Source: an uncultured Aquimarina sp. (lineage in GTDB: Bacteria > Bacteroidota > Bacteroidia > Flavobacteriales > Flavobacteriaceae). From it: 64,000 nucleotides of DNA. The notes below the pieces were generated by a model. The model was not told the DNA's origin and did not search any database. It was given only the letters and a program-made list of their open reading frames with translations. The translations under genes and the position numbers were made by a program. The stretch lies in NCBI GenBank assembly GCA_947489685.1, contig CANLEM010000001.1, forward strand, positions 186,001 to 250,000. The letters run 5' to 3'. Positions 37,293-47,702 of this stretch are shown piece by piece (the stretch's first letter is position 1; the number at the start of each line of letters is the position of its first letter).

Positions 37293-37399
37293 TTTTATTG
37301 AGTTTGAGTTAGTAATAATTTAGATTCCTTGGTGAAAAAACAAGAAACGGCCAAAACTCTTAAAATATTCTTAATAAAAAAAAGATTTTCGATTAAGTG
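37293..37399 (-). promoter_or_regulatory. Control region of S8 protease gene, shared with M4 protease
   Basis: It carries the counterpart elements: CACTTAATCGAAA (37387-37399), AAGAGTTTTG (37352-37361, 60 bases before the ATG), and a leader hairpin with one bulge (37325-37331 with 37341-37347, the latter CAAGAAA on the + strand). Outside these elements the two upstream regions differ. Confidence 0.7.
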
Positions 37400-37487
37400 G
37401 GGGGAAAATTCTTTATAAAACCTTAACACTGACTTAACGTTTGTTTGGTTAGATTTCTCTGTAAGAAAAAACTTTCTTATTCTCTAA

Positions 37488-38453
37488 TTATAAATGTTTT
37501 AAGAAGAATTCTAATGTTCTTTTTTCATTATAATAAACGGATTTGTTGGTATAAAAACCTACATGTCCACCATAATTTGGGATTTCTAAAAAGACATTGC
37601 TATTTGCTTTGGCTTCGTCTATGGGATAACATTTTTGCCCTAAGAAAGAATCATTTTTTGCACTAAGGATCAGTGTTGGAGTGGTTATGTTTTTTAAAAA
37701 TTGCTTACTACTACATTTAGTGTAATAATCTATAGCATTTTTGTAACCGTGGGCTTTGCTGGTATATAAATTATCAATATCCATTAACGATTTACAGGCT
37801 TTAATTTCTTTAATGCTTATCTTATCAGGAAATGCAACTTGACGCTCGTATAATTTGGCCTTGAGATGTTTTATGAAACGTTGCTCGTAGATGAGATTTT
37901 TGGGTTTATTAATTTCTAATAAAGAATCATACAAATCACAAGGCGCAGAAACGGCAACTCCTGATTTTATGATCGAGGGGATTTCTCTTTTTTCTCCCAA
38001 ATACTTAAGAACAATATTACCGCCTAGGCTAAATCCACATAAAGAAATTGAATCGTAGGAGCATTTGTTTAGGATATGGTTTATAATTTCCTCCAAATCT
38101 TCACTTACTCCGGCATTATAAGATCTGTATAATAAATTGACTTCTCCGCTACAGTTTCTTAAGTTAACCGCAGCAGCATCCCAACCATTAGTATTTAAAT
38201 GTCTGGCAAGACCTGTCATATACTGGCGTTGTCCATTGCCCTCTAGACCATGAACTATAATAGCTAGTTTTTTTGATTTTTTTGTAGGGGTAAAGCTCCA
38301 ATCCAAATCTATAAAATCACCATCTAGTAAAGTAATTCGTTCTCGTTTTTGTTCGATTCCCTTAATCTTTCTTATAAGGTTTGGGTAAATAGTAGAGAAA
38401 TGACCGTTTCTAAAAAGTAAAGGAGGTTTGTAATTTGATGTAATTATTGGCAT
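37488..38453 (-). CDS. Alpha/beta hydrolase, YheT-like esterase
   Basis: A 321-residue cytoplasmic hydrolase of the YheT/ABHD1-3 group. The nucleophile elbow GFSLGGN holds Ser142; the oxyanion-side motif HGLEGNGQRQYM is near 68-79; likely acid and base are Asp in LSAKNDSFLG (near 266) and His in NYGGHVGFY (near 294). The pattern VNLRNCSGEVNLLYRSYNAG is diagnostic of this family. The substrate is unknown; relatives act on acyl esters. Its start overlaps the bestrophin stop by one base (TAATG), so the two are co-translated. Confidence 0.93.
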   Translation of the reverse strand: MPIITSNYKPPLLFRNGHFSTIYPNLIRKIKGIEQKRERITLLDGDFIDLDWSFTPTKKSKKLAIIVHGLEGNGQRQYMTGLARHLNTNGWDAAAVNLRNCSGEVNLLYRSYNAGVSEDLEEIINHILNKCSYDSISLCGFSLGGNIVLKYLGEKREIPSIIKSGVAVSAPCDLYDSLLEINKPKNLIYEQRFIKHLKAKLYERQVAFPDKISIKEIKACKSLMDIDNLYTSKAHGYKNAIDYYTKCSSKQFLKNITTPTLILSAKNDSFLGQKCYPIDEAKANSNVFLEIPNYGGHVGFYTNKSVYYNEKRTLEFFLKHL

Positions 38454-39454
38454 TAATACAAGATATTGTCGATGGGTTTAGTTTTTTCTGGAAGTTGTTC
38501 TTCATCCAGCATATCACGTAAATCAATTTCTATGGTTTTGCATAGGGCGGTCATAGGAACATCATTTATACGACCTTCAAAGGGATCCTCACTATTGCTA
38601 CCTATTTTTTCCATTGTTGTAAATATCCACGAAACCAAAACAGAAAAGGGTATCATTAAAAAAATAAACCATGGTTTTATTTCGTTGGTCATATCATGTA
38701 TTTCGGCCTCAAAAACATTAAGCATTCCAAAGGGGAGTAGTAATACAAAAATCCAAGTAAACACAGTGCTAAAATAAGCATACTGCCTTGGGAATGGAGT
38801 ATTTTTAATCCGCTCACATTTTCCCTGAAGGTTATACAATTCCTCAAGAACACCATGAAAAAGTTGTTTGTCGAATTCAGTTATTTTACCTGTTTCGTAT
38901 AGTTTTTTAATATGTAAACCTTGATTTTTTACCAAATGCGTAGCAGTATTTTTTCTTTTTAGTAAGTCTTGATATTCATCTGGGTTTATGAAATTTTTAC
39001 TCGCATCACAAGAGGGATTTTGTTTTCCATGTTTTTTAAATAAATTCTCCACCAGCGCATTTTCTTTAATAGAAAAAGAAGTAGGTTGTCGTAATTGGAC
39101 GCTAAGAGCGTTGATCCATGCAATATGACGATAAATCAGAACACTTTTGGTGTTGTGATCATCATTTACCAAACACAATACCTGATTTGCCCAAGTTCGA
39201 GAATAATTTACAATGCCTCCCCATATTTTACGGCCTTCCCAGAAACGATCATAACTTTGACTGTTCTTAAAACCAATATAAAAAGCCACCGCAATACCGA
39301 TTACAGTTAGTGGTTGAAATGGAATATCAATAAAAGTCCAATCCAAAAAATAGTATACCGAAAAAATACCTGTGGTGTATAAAATAAAAAAAAGAAGATT
39401 TTTCCAGGCAAATCTTAATATGAGCCCCCAACCAATATTTCGTTTGATGTACAT
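38453..39454 (-). CDS. Bestrophin family ion channel
   Basis: A 333-residue membrane protein with the bestrophin/RFP-TM (UPF0187) pattern: two N-terminal helices (about 17-65) separated by SQSYDRFWEGRKIWGGIVNYSRTW, a cytoplasmic helical middle, and two further helices (about 225-285) with LLPFGMLN. Bacterial members form pentameric channels passing anions or cations. The SYDRFWEGRK motif is intact. It is the first gene of a pair with the YheT-like esterase. No regulator is seen. Confidence 0.93.
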   Translation of the reverse strand: MYIKRNIGWGLILRFAWKNLLFFILYTTGIFSVYYFLDWTFIDIPFQPLTVIGIAVAFYIGFKNSQSYDRFWEGRKIWGGIVNYSRTWANQVLCLVNDDHNTKSVLIYRHIAWINALSVQLRQPTSFSIKENALVENLFKKHGKQNPSCDASKNFINPDEYQDLLKRKNTATHLVKNQGLHIKKLYETGKITEFDKQLFHGVLEELYNLQGKCERIKNTPFPRQYAYFSTVFTWIFVLLLPFGMLNVFEAEIHDMTNEIKPWFIFLMIPFSVLVSWIFTTMEKIGSNSEDPFEGRINDVPMTALCKTIEIDLRDMLDEEQLPEKTKPIDNILY

Positions 39455-39609
39455 GTGAAATTTTTGTTCTAAAATAAGAAGACCATACAGGTTTTCAAAA
39501 CTTGTTGGATTTTAAATTTAAGCGATTCGTAAACTGTTGGGTTGTATTACTATATGAAACAAGAATCTTTGATCCATAATTTACTATGCGTGCATAATGA
39601 AATGTTTTG

Positions 39610-39617
39610 TATTTTTG
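39610..39617 (+). promoter_or_regulatory. -7 promoter element upstream of the thioesterase gene
   Basis: TATTTTTG fits TAnnTTTG exactly, 21 bp before the start codon, implying a short leader. No clear TTG at -33. Confidence 0.5.
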
Positions 39618-39638
39618 TATTCATAAAATATATAGATT

Positions 39639-40115
39639 ATGTACCTAAAAGATTTCGAGATAAGATGGAATGATATAGATGCCAATCGTCATTTGGCCAA
39701 TAAAGCGTATATAGAATTGGCAGCACATACCCGAATGTCTTTTTTAACAGAACAGGGTTTTGATAGACGTATATTGGGTAAACTTAATATTGGTCCCGTA
39801 GTATTTTATGAGCATATTTATTATTTTAAAGAGGTCTTTTATGGAAGACCGATAAAAGTTTCTCTAGAGGTTTCTGGATTAAGTGAAGATGGAAAGTTTT
39901 TCGAATTCAGGCATAATTTTTATGATCATAAAGGTCGCAATTTTGCGCAATGCGAAATGATGGGAGCTTGGATGGATTTGGGAGAGCGCAAATTAATTGC
40001 TCTACCTGAGGAAATGCGTGAATTTTTGGATAAAATAGAACGTCCGGATAATTTTAAAATCCTTACCAAAGAAGATACGCGCAGGTTTGCAAAAGTACCT
40101 GTGGATTTAGTCTGA
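39639..40115 (+). CDS. Acyl-CoA thioesterase (4HBT hot-dog fold)
   Basis: A 158-residue single hot-dog-domain protein. The opening IRWNDIDANRHLANKAYIELA matches the 4-hydroxybenzoyl-CoA thioesterase pattern, with the catalytic Asp in NDID and the following RHLANKAY helix. It would hydrolyse an acyl-CoA in the cytoplasm; chain specificity is not visible. Its 3' end overlaps the convergent EamA gene by 9 bp. Confidence 0.92.
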   Translation: MYLKDFEIRWNDIDANRHLANKAYIELAAHTRMSFLTEQGFDRRILGKLNIGPVVFYEHIYYFKEVFYGRPIKVSLEVSGLSEDGKFFEFRHNFYDHKGRNFAQCEMMGAWMDLGERKLIALPEEMREFLDKIERPDNFKILTKEDTRRFAKVPVDLV

Positions 40116-41000
40116 TACTTTAGGTTTTTTTGTTACCAAATAAACCCCTATAAAAATTAGCAGAGTTGCCGCTATTTTAACAGTGTCTAGTTTATCTTTT
40201 CCCAACCCGATAGCAAATATGGATGCTAACATGGGTTGTAGATAGATGAAAACGGCTACAGTTGTCGGTTTTAGTTCCCTAAGCGCAAAAATATTAAGGA
40301 TATACGTGCCAAATGTGGTAAAAATAATCACATACCCAATTTTAAGATATCCATCTATAGGTATTAAGTCGGGTTGCATTGCTAACAATTGTGAAAAACC
40401 AAAAGGTAGTACAAATAAGAAACCAATACCATACATCCATTTAATAAATGTAAATGGATGATATTTCTGAGTGATTTTTTTTACAACAATAATATAACAG
40501 GCATACGATGTTGCGTTTACAAAAACGAGGAAATTACCTAAGGTTGGATTGGTGGCTGTTACAGAATTTCCTGTACCGTAAAGTATAATTAGCAATGTCC
40601 CCGAAAGACCAATTAAAACCCCTACTATTTTTAATATTCTTATTTTTTCCTTTAGAAAGATTACGGCCAATATCAAAACGATAATCGGGGTGGTTACCAT
40701 TAATACCGACGCACTTATTGGAGTGGTTAGATTAAGACCTTCAAAAAACGCTAGCATATTAATGCCAACACCAAATAGCGAAGCTAAGGCGATTTGAATA
40801 AAATCCTTACGGGCTATTTTTTCTTTTGGACCAAAAAAACTAATTCCCCAAAATAACAAGAAAGCACCAGCAACACGCAAAACAATAAAGCCAAAGGGTT
40901 GTATGTAATGCGGCATAACATCTTTGGCAATTGTATAATTCGCTCCGTAAAATATTGCTACTAAACTTGCAGCAATAAGGGCTAGTGTTCTTTTGCTCAT
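40107..41000 (-). CDS. EamA/DMT family transporter
   Basis: A 297-residue inner-membrane protein with ten hydrophobic segments arranged as two EamA repeats (about 8-138 and 152-290), the layout of the drug/metabolite transporter superfamily. Substrates in the family range from amino acids to purines and cannot be predicted here. It starts 3 bp after the ArsC-like gene stop, so the two probably share a message. Its C-terminal end is Lys-rich (TKKPKVSD). Confidence 0.93.
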   Translation of the reverse strand: MSKRTLALIAASLVAIFYGANYTIAKDVMPHYIQPFGFIVLRVAGAFLLFWGISFFGPKEKIARKDFIQIALASLFGVGINMLAFFEGLNLTTPISASVLMVTTPIIVLILAVIFLKEKIRILKIVGVLIGLSGTLLIILYGTGNSVTATNPTLGNFLVFVNATSYACYIIVVKKITQKYHPFTFIKWMYGIGFLFVLPFGFSQLLAMQPDLIPIDGYLKIGYVIIFTTFGTYILNIFALRELKPTTVAVFIYLQPMLASIFAIGLGKDKLDTVKIAATLLIFIGVYLVTKKPKVSD

Positions 41001-41003
41001 AAA

Positions 41004-41351
41004 TTAGATAGCAGATTTTGCCGCTTCGACAACTTTTTTACTATTTCCGATAAAAATTTGGTTAGCATAGATAATTACAGGACGTTTTAAGAAAGTATAA
41101 TGTTCTAGAATTAGGTTTTTATAATCCTCTTCAGTTAAATTCTGATTTTTAAGATCACGTTCTTTATATAATCTTGCGCGCTTGCTAAATAAAGCCTCAT
41201 AACTTCCTGCTAACCCATGCATTTCTTCGATTTGATCCTTGGTAATAAGTTCTGTTTTTATGTCCTGCAGTACAAAATCCGAAGAAGGATTTAATTCGTT
41301 AATAATGCGTTTACATGTATCACATGTTGATAGATGGTATATTTTTTTCAA
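41004..41351 (-). CDS. ArsC/Spx-family thioredoxin-fold protein
   Basis: A 115-residue cytoplasmic protein of the arsenate reductase ArsC/Spx/YffB family. The N-terminal motif STCDTCKR has Cys10 and Cys13 (CxxC); the C-terminal part has the RPVIIYANQIFIGNS strand pattern of the family, though the usual arginine triad is only partly seen. It may be a glutaredoxin-dependent reductase or a Spx-like regulator; arsenate reduction should not be assumed. It is upstream of, and probably co-transcribed with, the EamA transporter gene. Confidence 0.88.
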   Translation of the reverse strand: MKKIYHLSTCDTCKRIINELNPSSDFVLQDIKTELITKDQIEEMHGLAGSYEALFSKRARLYKERDLKNQNLTEEDYKNLILEHYTFLKRPVIIYANQIFIGNSKKVVEAAKSAI

Positions 41352-41412
41352 AGCGAAATATTTTAAATGTAAAATTCATCACAAAGGAAATTCATTTCAG
41401 AATTAAAACTCA

Positions 41413-41420
41413 TATTTTTG
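41413..41420 (+). promoter_or_regulatory. -7 promoter element upstream of DinB-like gene
   Basis: TATTTTTG, an exact TAnnTTTG match, 18 bp before the start codon at 41439. Confidence 0.45.
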
Positions 41421-41438
41421 GCTAAAAATTAAGACAAT

Positions 41439-41894
41439 ATGCAAGATCCTTTGGCAATTACAAGAGTAAATAGAAAAGCGTTAGAAAAAATGTTAGATCA
41501 TTATTCTTTGGAAGAACTAAATAAAGTTCCAGAAGGTTTTACTAATAATCTGATTTGGAATATTGCTCATGTGGTAGTAACCCAACAACTTTTGGTATAT
41601 AAGTTAAGTGGGTTACCGATGATGGTAAGTGATGAAATGGTAAATGCATATAAAAAGGGAACCAAAACTGAGGGGGCCGTTGATCAAAATGAAGTGGATC
41701 AGGTAAGAGAACTATTGTTTTCTACATTGGATCAAACCGAAAAAGATATTAAGGCGGGTGTTTTCAAGGGTTTTCAGGAATATCCCACGAGTACTGGTTT
41801 TGTGCTAAAGTCAATTGACGATGCTATGAGTTTTAATAACTTTCATGAAGGAATTCATCTGGGTTATATCTTAGCGCTCAGAAAAGGGATTTAA
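41439..41894 (+). CDS. DinB family protein
   Basis: A 151-residue cytoplasmic four-helix DinB-like protein. The putative metal ligands are His in IWNIAHVVVTQQ (near 49) and His in NFHEGIHLGYILALRK (near 133 and 137). Unlike the DinB-like protein at 20318 it has no signal peptide. A thiol-transferase role is possible. Spacing of 50 bp to the next gene allows co-transcription. Confidence 0.88.
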   Translation: MQDPLAITRVNRKALEKMLDHYSLEELNKVPEGFTNNLIWNIAHVVVTQQLLVYKLSGLPMMVSDEMVNAYKKGTKTEGAVDQNEVDQVRELLFSTLDQTEKDIKAGVFKGFQEYPTSTGFVLKSIDDAMSFNNFHEGIHLGYILALRKGI

Positions 41895-41944
41895 TAGCTT
41901 GCAGTAGTTCCTGAAAGTGGGAAAGCACATCTAAACAATAAAAA

Positions 41945-43426
41945 ATGAAATCATTCTATATTTTTGGTATTAGTCTTTTGTTGATTTGTGGTTGTGCCCA
42001 GAAAAAAGAAATTGAACCAGACAAGTCTCTTAAATTTGCTGAAGAGATTGCAGAGTTAAAAGAGTACTTTCAAATACCGGGTCTTGCGGTATCTGTTCAA
42101 AAAAATGAAGAGATTGTATATCGGGATTACCTTGGGTATGCAAATGCAGAACAGCAGATCAAACTTGATTCGACTGTATTATTTCCTATAGCTTCATTAA
42201 CTAAAGTTTTTTCTGGTGTTTTGACGCTTAAAATGGCCGAGCAGGGCAAACTTTCATTAGATGATTCTTTGAAAACATATTTCCCAGAGGCGGGTGTTAA
42301 CGATTCAATTTTGATAAAACATATTCTTTCGCATACTTCTCAGGGAGAAATAGGAAAAAAATTCTACTATAGCTCAAGGTTTGGAGCATTAACGGCAGTG
42401 CTCGAAAAGGCTTCAGGGAAATCTTTTGAAGTTTTAATGAATGAAGAAATTTTTGAACCATTGGGATTAGAGAATACTTATCTTTTAAAAGATTCTCTTC
42501 AAGTGGTTCAAAATAAGCTAAAAATTGCGCAACCATATCGCATTGATAATGGTGTCGAAAAAGGTTTTATTGATTATGGATTTTCTTCATCGGCAGGGAT
42601 TGTCACCAATTTAACTGATTTAAGAATTTTTAATCAAGCTTTGGATGATAACATGTTACTTAACGAGGCGTCAAAAAAATTAATGTTCACAGGGGTAGAT
42701 GAAAATCTACCATACGGATATGGTATTTTTAGTCAACAATTTGAGGGCATAAAATTGATTTGGGCATATGGCCAATATGATTGTTATTCGAGTTTATTAC
42801 TTAAAATTCCTTCAAAAAAAATAACACTTACCCTACTTGCAAATAATAATTTGATGAGCGATCCTGCAAGATTAATTTATGGAGACGCAACAGCATCACT
42901 TTTTGTACTTAGTTTTTTAAAAAATTATGTTTTTGCTATAGAAGATATGGAGTTGTTCGAAACTCCAGAAATACATGGTAATCAAAACTTTGTAAATCAA
43001 AATTTTTGTAGAAAAAAACTTCTTTCACAGGCATTGGCAGCTTCTTTTATGGCTAGGTTTGATCAAAATAAGATAAAAGCCAGTACAGCATTGCTAAATA
43101 CAATTTTTTCTAAATACCCTAATTATTTAGAATATGCAGATATAAATTTATTACATAACCTTACGTTTCTAAAAGATGTAGCCTTTTTTAAAGAATTAGG
43201 TGAGTTTACTACGTTTGATACGCATATTGAAACCATTGGCGCTAAGTTATTAATGGAAGATATTAATAACCCATATCTTCATTTATATATGGGTACTTAT
43301 CATGATAGAAAGGGAAATCTTGAGAGAGCAAAATATCATTTTGAGCACATTGTTAATGCCATTAATTTTTCAAAAAACTGGTATACTTCTGAGGCGAGTA
43401 ATTGGCTCAAAGGGCATGAAGAATAG
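41945..43426 (+). CDS. Serine hydrolase lipoprotein (beta-lactamase family)
   Basis: A 493-residue lipoprotein (lipobox ICGC, lipid on Cys17) with a beta-lactamase-like domain (about 33-330). The nucleophile motif SLTK has Ser84 and Lys87. The second motif reads Tyr142-Ser-Ser144 where related esterases have Y-S-N, a change in a conserved position that may alter or reduce activity. The C-terminal 150 residues are helical and TPR-like (LYMGTYHDRKGNLERAKYHFEH). It faces the periplasm or outer surface. Substrate unknown. It converges with the DUF3298 gene at a 7-bp gap. Confidence 0.88.
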   Translation: MKSFYIFGISLLLICGCAQKKEIEPDKSLKFAEEIAELKEYFQIPGLAVSVQKNEEIVYRDYLGYANAEQQIKLDSTVLFPIASLTKVFSGVLTLKMAEQGKLSLDDSLKTYFPEAGVNDSILIKHILSHTSQGEIGKKFYYSSRFGALTAVLEKASGKSFEVLMNEEIFEPLGLENTYLLKDSLQVVQNKLKIAQPYRIDNGVEKGFIDYGFSSSAGIVTNLTDLRIFNQALDDNMLLNEASKKLMFTGVDENLPYGYGIFSQQFEGIKLIWAYGQYDCYSSLLLKIPSKKITLTLLANNNLMSDPARLIYGDATASLFVLSFLKNYVFAIEDMELFETPEIHGNQNFVNQNFCRKKLLSQALAASFMARFDQNKIKASTALLNTIFSKYPNYLEYADINLLHNLTFLKDVAFFKELGEFTTFDTHIETIGAKLLMEDINNPYLHLYMGTYHDRKGNLERAKYHFEHIVNAINFSKNWYTSEASNWLKGHEE

Positions 43427-43433
43427 TATCGTG

Positions 43434-44213
43434 TTATTCGACTTCGAGCGCCATAAAAGAAACTACGTCTTCTTTAGGAATTTTTAGTTCAATTGGTCCA
43501 TCGGCATAAGAGCTGATTTCATAGGGGTTGTAGTATAAGATTATTGCACTATCAGTAAATCCTATGTTTTCGGGCAACGAAAATTTATCATTCTCAAAAA
43601 AGAACCCTGTGCTGTTGATAGATTCGTTTTCAAGAATTTTATGTTTGGATCTAAATACTCTTTCGGCATAACTTTCAAAAGCTTTCATATTTTTAAATAG
43701 GGATTTGTTTGTTAGTCGTTTCCCGGTTTTAGGGTTTAGATTTATATAAGTAACACTTCCGTATCCATGTGCTCCTCCTGTAAATATATATGAATCGATA
43801 AGTATCGAGATTATATTTGGAGATTGAAAATTAATATTGCAATCAATATTAGCTTCATGCGGGATGGTCTCATCAGGAAACTCATTGTTTATTTTTATAA
43901 ACGAATTATTAAACGCTAACATGGCTTGGTCTATCGTGTTTTGAGGTGGGTGGTCTCCAATATTTAATATTGTGCATGCTGTATTTTCGATTTCTTTATT
44001 TATGCTTTCAGAAATTTGACCGCCTTCAGCAATTCTTACTAAGTTGATTTCGAGTAGCGCACAGTCTTCGTTTTTGCAATTGGGTAAATTATTGGTAGAT
44101 ATGTTATACGTTTCAAAAGTGAAAAATTCCCTTGTCTTACAGCTAGATAAACTAGCTATAATGACAGTAAAAAAAATCAATTTAAAATAGGTGTTAGGTT
44201 TTGTGTTAATCAT
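43434..44213 (-). CDS. DUF3298/DUF4163 domain lipoprotein
   Basis: A 259-residue lipoprotein: hydrophobic signal then lipobox SLSSC, lipid on Cys25. The body has a DUF4163-like N-terminal half and a C-terminal DUF3298 domain, recognised from YIFTGGAHGYGSVTYINLNPKTGKRL and FSLPENIGFTDSAIILYYNPYEISSYADGP. This pair is common in RsiV-like and other envelope proteins; RsiV binds lysozyme, but no sigma-factor gene is adjacent here, so that role is not implied. Confidence 0.9.
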   Translation of the reverse strand: MINTKPNTYFKLIFFTVIIASLSSCKTREFFTFETYNISTNNLPNCKNEDCALLEINLVRIAEGGQISESINKEIENTACTILNIGDHPPQNTIDQAMLAFNNSFIKINNEFPDETIPHEANIDCNINFQSPNIISILIDSYIFTGGAHGYGSVTYINLNPKTGKRLTNKSLFKNMKAFESYAERVFRSKHKILENESINSTGFFFENDKFSLPENIGFTDSAIILYYNPYEISSYADGPIELKIPKEDVVSFMALEVE

Positions 44214-44258
44214 CTACTAAAGGTATTCAATGAAATATGATTAGAACGAATTAAATCA

Positions 44259-44266
44259 TACATTTG
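44259..44266 (+). promoter_or_regulatory. -7 promoter element upstream of the PLP enzyme gene
   Basis: TACATTTG, an exact TAnnTTTG match, 59 bp before the start codon. Confidence 0.5.
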
Positions 44267-44325
44267 TGTAGTTTTTTAACATAAACGAAGAAGTTATTTT
44301 TTTCTTATTTGAGAGATATTGATAA

Positions 44326-45465
44326 ATGAAATTTAACACCAAAACAATACATGGGGGGCAAGAACATGATCCGGCATATGGTGCTGTAATGCCTCCAATT
44401 TATCAAACTTCTACCTATGCTCAGACTACTCCAGGAGGACATAAAGGGTTTGAATATAGTCGAACCCATAACCCAACAAGAAAAGCATTAGAGAATTCAT
44501 TAGCAAGTATAGAAAACGGAAACTTTGGATTAGCTTTTGGATCTGGATTAGCAGCGATAGACGCGGTAATAAAATTATTGAAACCGGGTGATGAGGTTAT
44601 TTCGACTAGTGATCTATATGGAGGAACATACCGATTGTTTACCAAAATTTTTGAAGACTTCGGGATTAAATTCCATTTTATAGGAATGGATAATGCTAAT
44701 AAAGTGGCGAGTTACGTAAATGATAATACAAAACTCATTTGGATAGAAACACCAACGAATCCAATGATGAATATTATTGATATCAAAGCGGTAGCAGAAA
44801 TTTCGAAAAAACACAATTTGTTACTTGCTGTAGACAATACTTTTGCAACACCATATTTACAAAGGCCATTGGATTTGGGAGCCGATATTGTAATGCATAG
44901 TGCTACAAAATATATAGGAGGACATAGTGACTTGGTCATGGGGGCGCTGATCGTAAAAAATGAAGAACTTGCCAAAAAATTATATTTTATCCAAAACGCA
45001 AGTGGGGCAGTTTGTGGGCCACAAGATAGTTTCTTAGCTTTGAGAGGAATTAAAACATTGCATATTCGTATGCAGCGTCATTGCGAAAATGGAGAAGCTA
45101 TTGCAAATTATTTAAAAAACCATCCTAAAATTGAAAAAGTATATTGGCCTGGTTTTGAGGACCATCCTAATCATGATATTGCCAAAGATCAAATGGATGG
45201 TTTTGGCGGTATGATTTCTTTTGTAACCAAAGGAAGTGATTATGATAGTGCCATTAAAATAATAGAAAATCTTAAGATTTTTACTTTGGCAGAGTCGCTT
45301 GGTGGAGTAGAAAGCCTTGCGGGACATCCGGCTAGTATGACGCATGCTTCTATTCCAAAAAAAGAGCGTGAAAAAACAGGAGTAGTCGATTCATTGATTA
45401 GATTGAGTGTAGGGATAGAAGATGTTGACGATTTAATTGCAGATCTTGAACAAGCAATAGAATAA
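44326..45465 (+). CDS. Cystathionine gamma-synthase/lyase family PLP enzyme
   Basis: A 379-residue PLP-dependent enzyme of the Cys/Met metabolism family. The cofactor lysine is Lys195 in HSATKYIGGHSD; the phosphate-binding YSRTHNPTR and the GSGLAAI loop are intact, and SLGGVESLAGHPASMTH is the C-terminal signature. It acts in trans-sulfuration, either building cystathionine from an activated homoserine and cysteine or cleaving cystathionine. Sequence alone does not separate metB from a gamma-lyase, so no symbol is given. It has its own promoter and a 103-bp gap to gdhA. Confidence 0.95.
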   Translation: MKFNTKTIHGGQEHDPAYGAVMPPIYQTSTYAQTTPGGHKGFEYSRTHNPTRKALENSLASIENGNFGLAFGSGLAAIDAVIKLLKPGDEVISTSDLYGGTYRLFTKIFEDFGIKFHFIGMDNANKVASYVNDNTKLIWIETPTNPMMNIIDIKAVAEISKKHNLLLAVDNTFATPYLQRPLDLGADIVMHSATKYIGGHSDLVMGALIVKNEELAKKLYFIQNASGAVCGPQDSFLALRGIKTLHIRMQRHCENGEAIANYLKNHPKIEKVYWPGFEDHPNHDIAKDQMDGFGGMISFVTKGSDYDSAIKIIENLKIFTLAESLGGVESLAGHPASMTHASIPKKEREKTGVVDSLIRLSVGIEDVDDLIADLEQAIE

Positions 45466-45512
45466 GGTGTTATTAAATCGAAAAAAATACACCTGATTTT
45501 TTAAGAATATCA

Positions 45513-45520
45513 TATATTTG
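45513..45520 (+). promoter_or_regulatory. -7 promoter element upstream of glutamate dehydrogenase
   Basis: TATATTTG, an exact TAnnTTTG match, 48 bp before the start codon. Confidence 0.55.
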
Positions 45521-45565
45521 ACCCATTAAAATAACCTTCGAATAAGAATCCATTAATTTAATTAA

Positions 45566-46912
<1,347 letters not shown>

Positions 46913-46931
46913 TTGTCGTAAATAAAATTTT

Positions 46932-46970
46932 AAAAAGCCGCTTAAAAAAATAGTTTTTAAGTGGCTTTTT
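46932..46970 (+). terminator. Terminator of gdhA
   Basis: A 17-position stem (46932-46948 with 46954-46970) with one G-T pair, ending in a T-run, 20 bp after the stop. Confidence 0.88.
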
Positions 46971-47087
46971 TGTTAAGAAAATGCAATCGTTTTTTAAAAC
47001 TATAACCCCAGTGTATTGCTTCTTTAAATTAGACAAGCATGGATTTATACAGTTTAGTTGTGTACTTTTATAATTAAAGCAATTGTT

Positions 47088-47612
47088 ATGAAGAAGTTAG
47101 TTATTTTATTCTTTTCAGTTTTTCTGGTATCGTGCGGGGCGTCAAATTTGGTGTATGATTATGATGAAAAACAAGATTTTTCTACCTATAAGACGTATAA
47201 TTTTTTCCCCGAAATGAATTTAGGATTAAGTGATTTGGACCAAAAACGATTGATCGAGGTAACAGAAACGATTATGAAGAACAAAGGTTTTGTTAAAGCC
47301 ATTAACCCTGATGTTTATATTAATTTTAATGCAGTAACTACACGAAGAGCTTCAAACAATAATGTAGGTGTAGGAATTGGTGGAGGTAGTTCAGGAATTG
47401 GTATAGGTGTTGGAGGTTCTATACCGATCGGGGGTCCAAAAATTTATATGAAAATTACTACAGATTTGGTAGATGTAAAGCGAGATGAACTTGTTTGGCA
47501 GGTAGTGACCGAAAAACGATTTTATCCTCATGCATCTCCACAGGTACGTATCGAATTTTTTCAAAAAATCATGAATAAAGCGATGATGGGTTATCCTCCA
47601 GAAGAGAAATAA
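47088..47612 (+). CDS. DUF4136 domain lipoprotein
   Basis: A 174-residue lipoprotein. The start at 47088 is preferred over an ATG 30 bp upstream because it gives a standard signal peptide, MKKLVILFFSVFLVSC, with lipid on Cys16. The body opens with VYDYDEKQDFSTYKTYNF, the DUF4136 signature, and has a glycine-rich middle (GVGIGGGSSGIGIGVGGS) common in this family. It is envelope-located with unknown function. A near-consensus -7 box (TACTTTTA, 47063-47070) precedes it. Confidence 0.9.
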   Translation: MKKLVILFFSVFLVSCGASNLVYDYDEKQDFSTYKTYNFFPEMNLGLSDLDQKRLIEVTETIMKNKGFVKAINPDVYINFNAVTTRRASNNNVGVGIGGGSSGIGIGVGGSIPIGGPKIYMKITTDLVDVKRDELVWQVVTEKRFYPHASPQVRIEFFQKIMNKAMMGYPPEEK

Positions 47613-47702
47613 TAGCTATGTTTTTATAAAGGTATATTCCATTTGGAGATTCATAAAATTGTCGAAAGGATATCGTACATTTTTTAATTATTTTCGCAGT
47701 AT

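Noticed and set aside
41004..41351. Arsenic resistance function for the ArsC-like gene
   Set aside because: No other ars gene is adjacent and the arginine triad is incomplete, so only the family is called.
47058..47087. Upstream ATG (47058) as start of the DUF4136 lipoprotein
   Set aside because: It adds ten residues before a complete lipoprotein signal and overlaps the likely -7 box.
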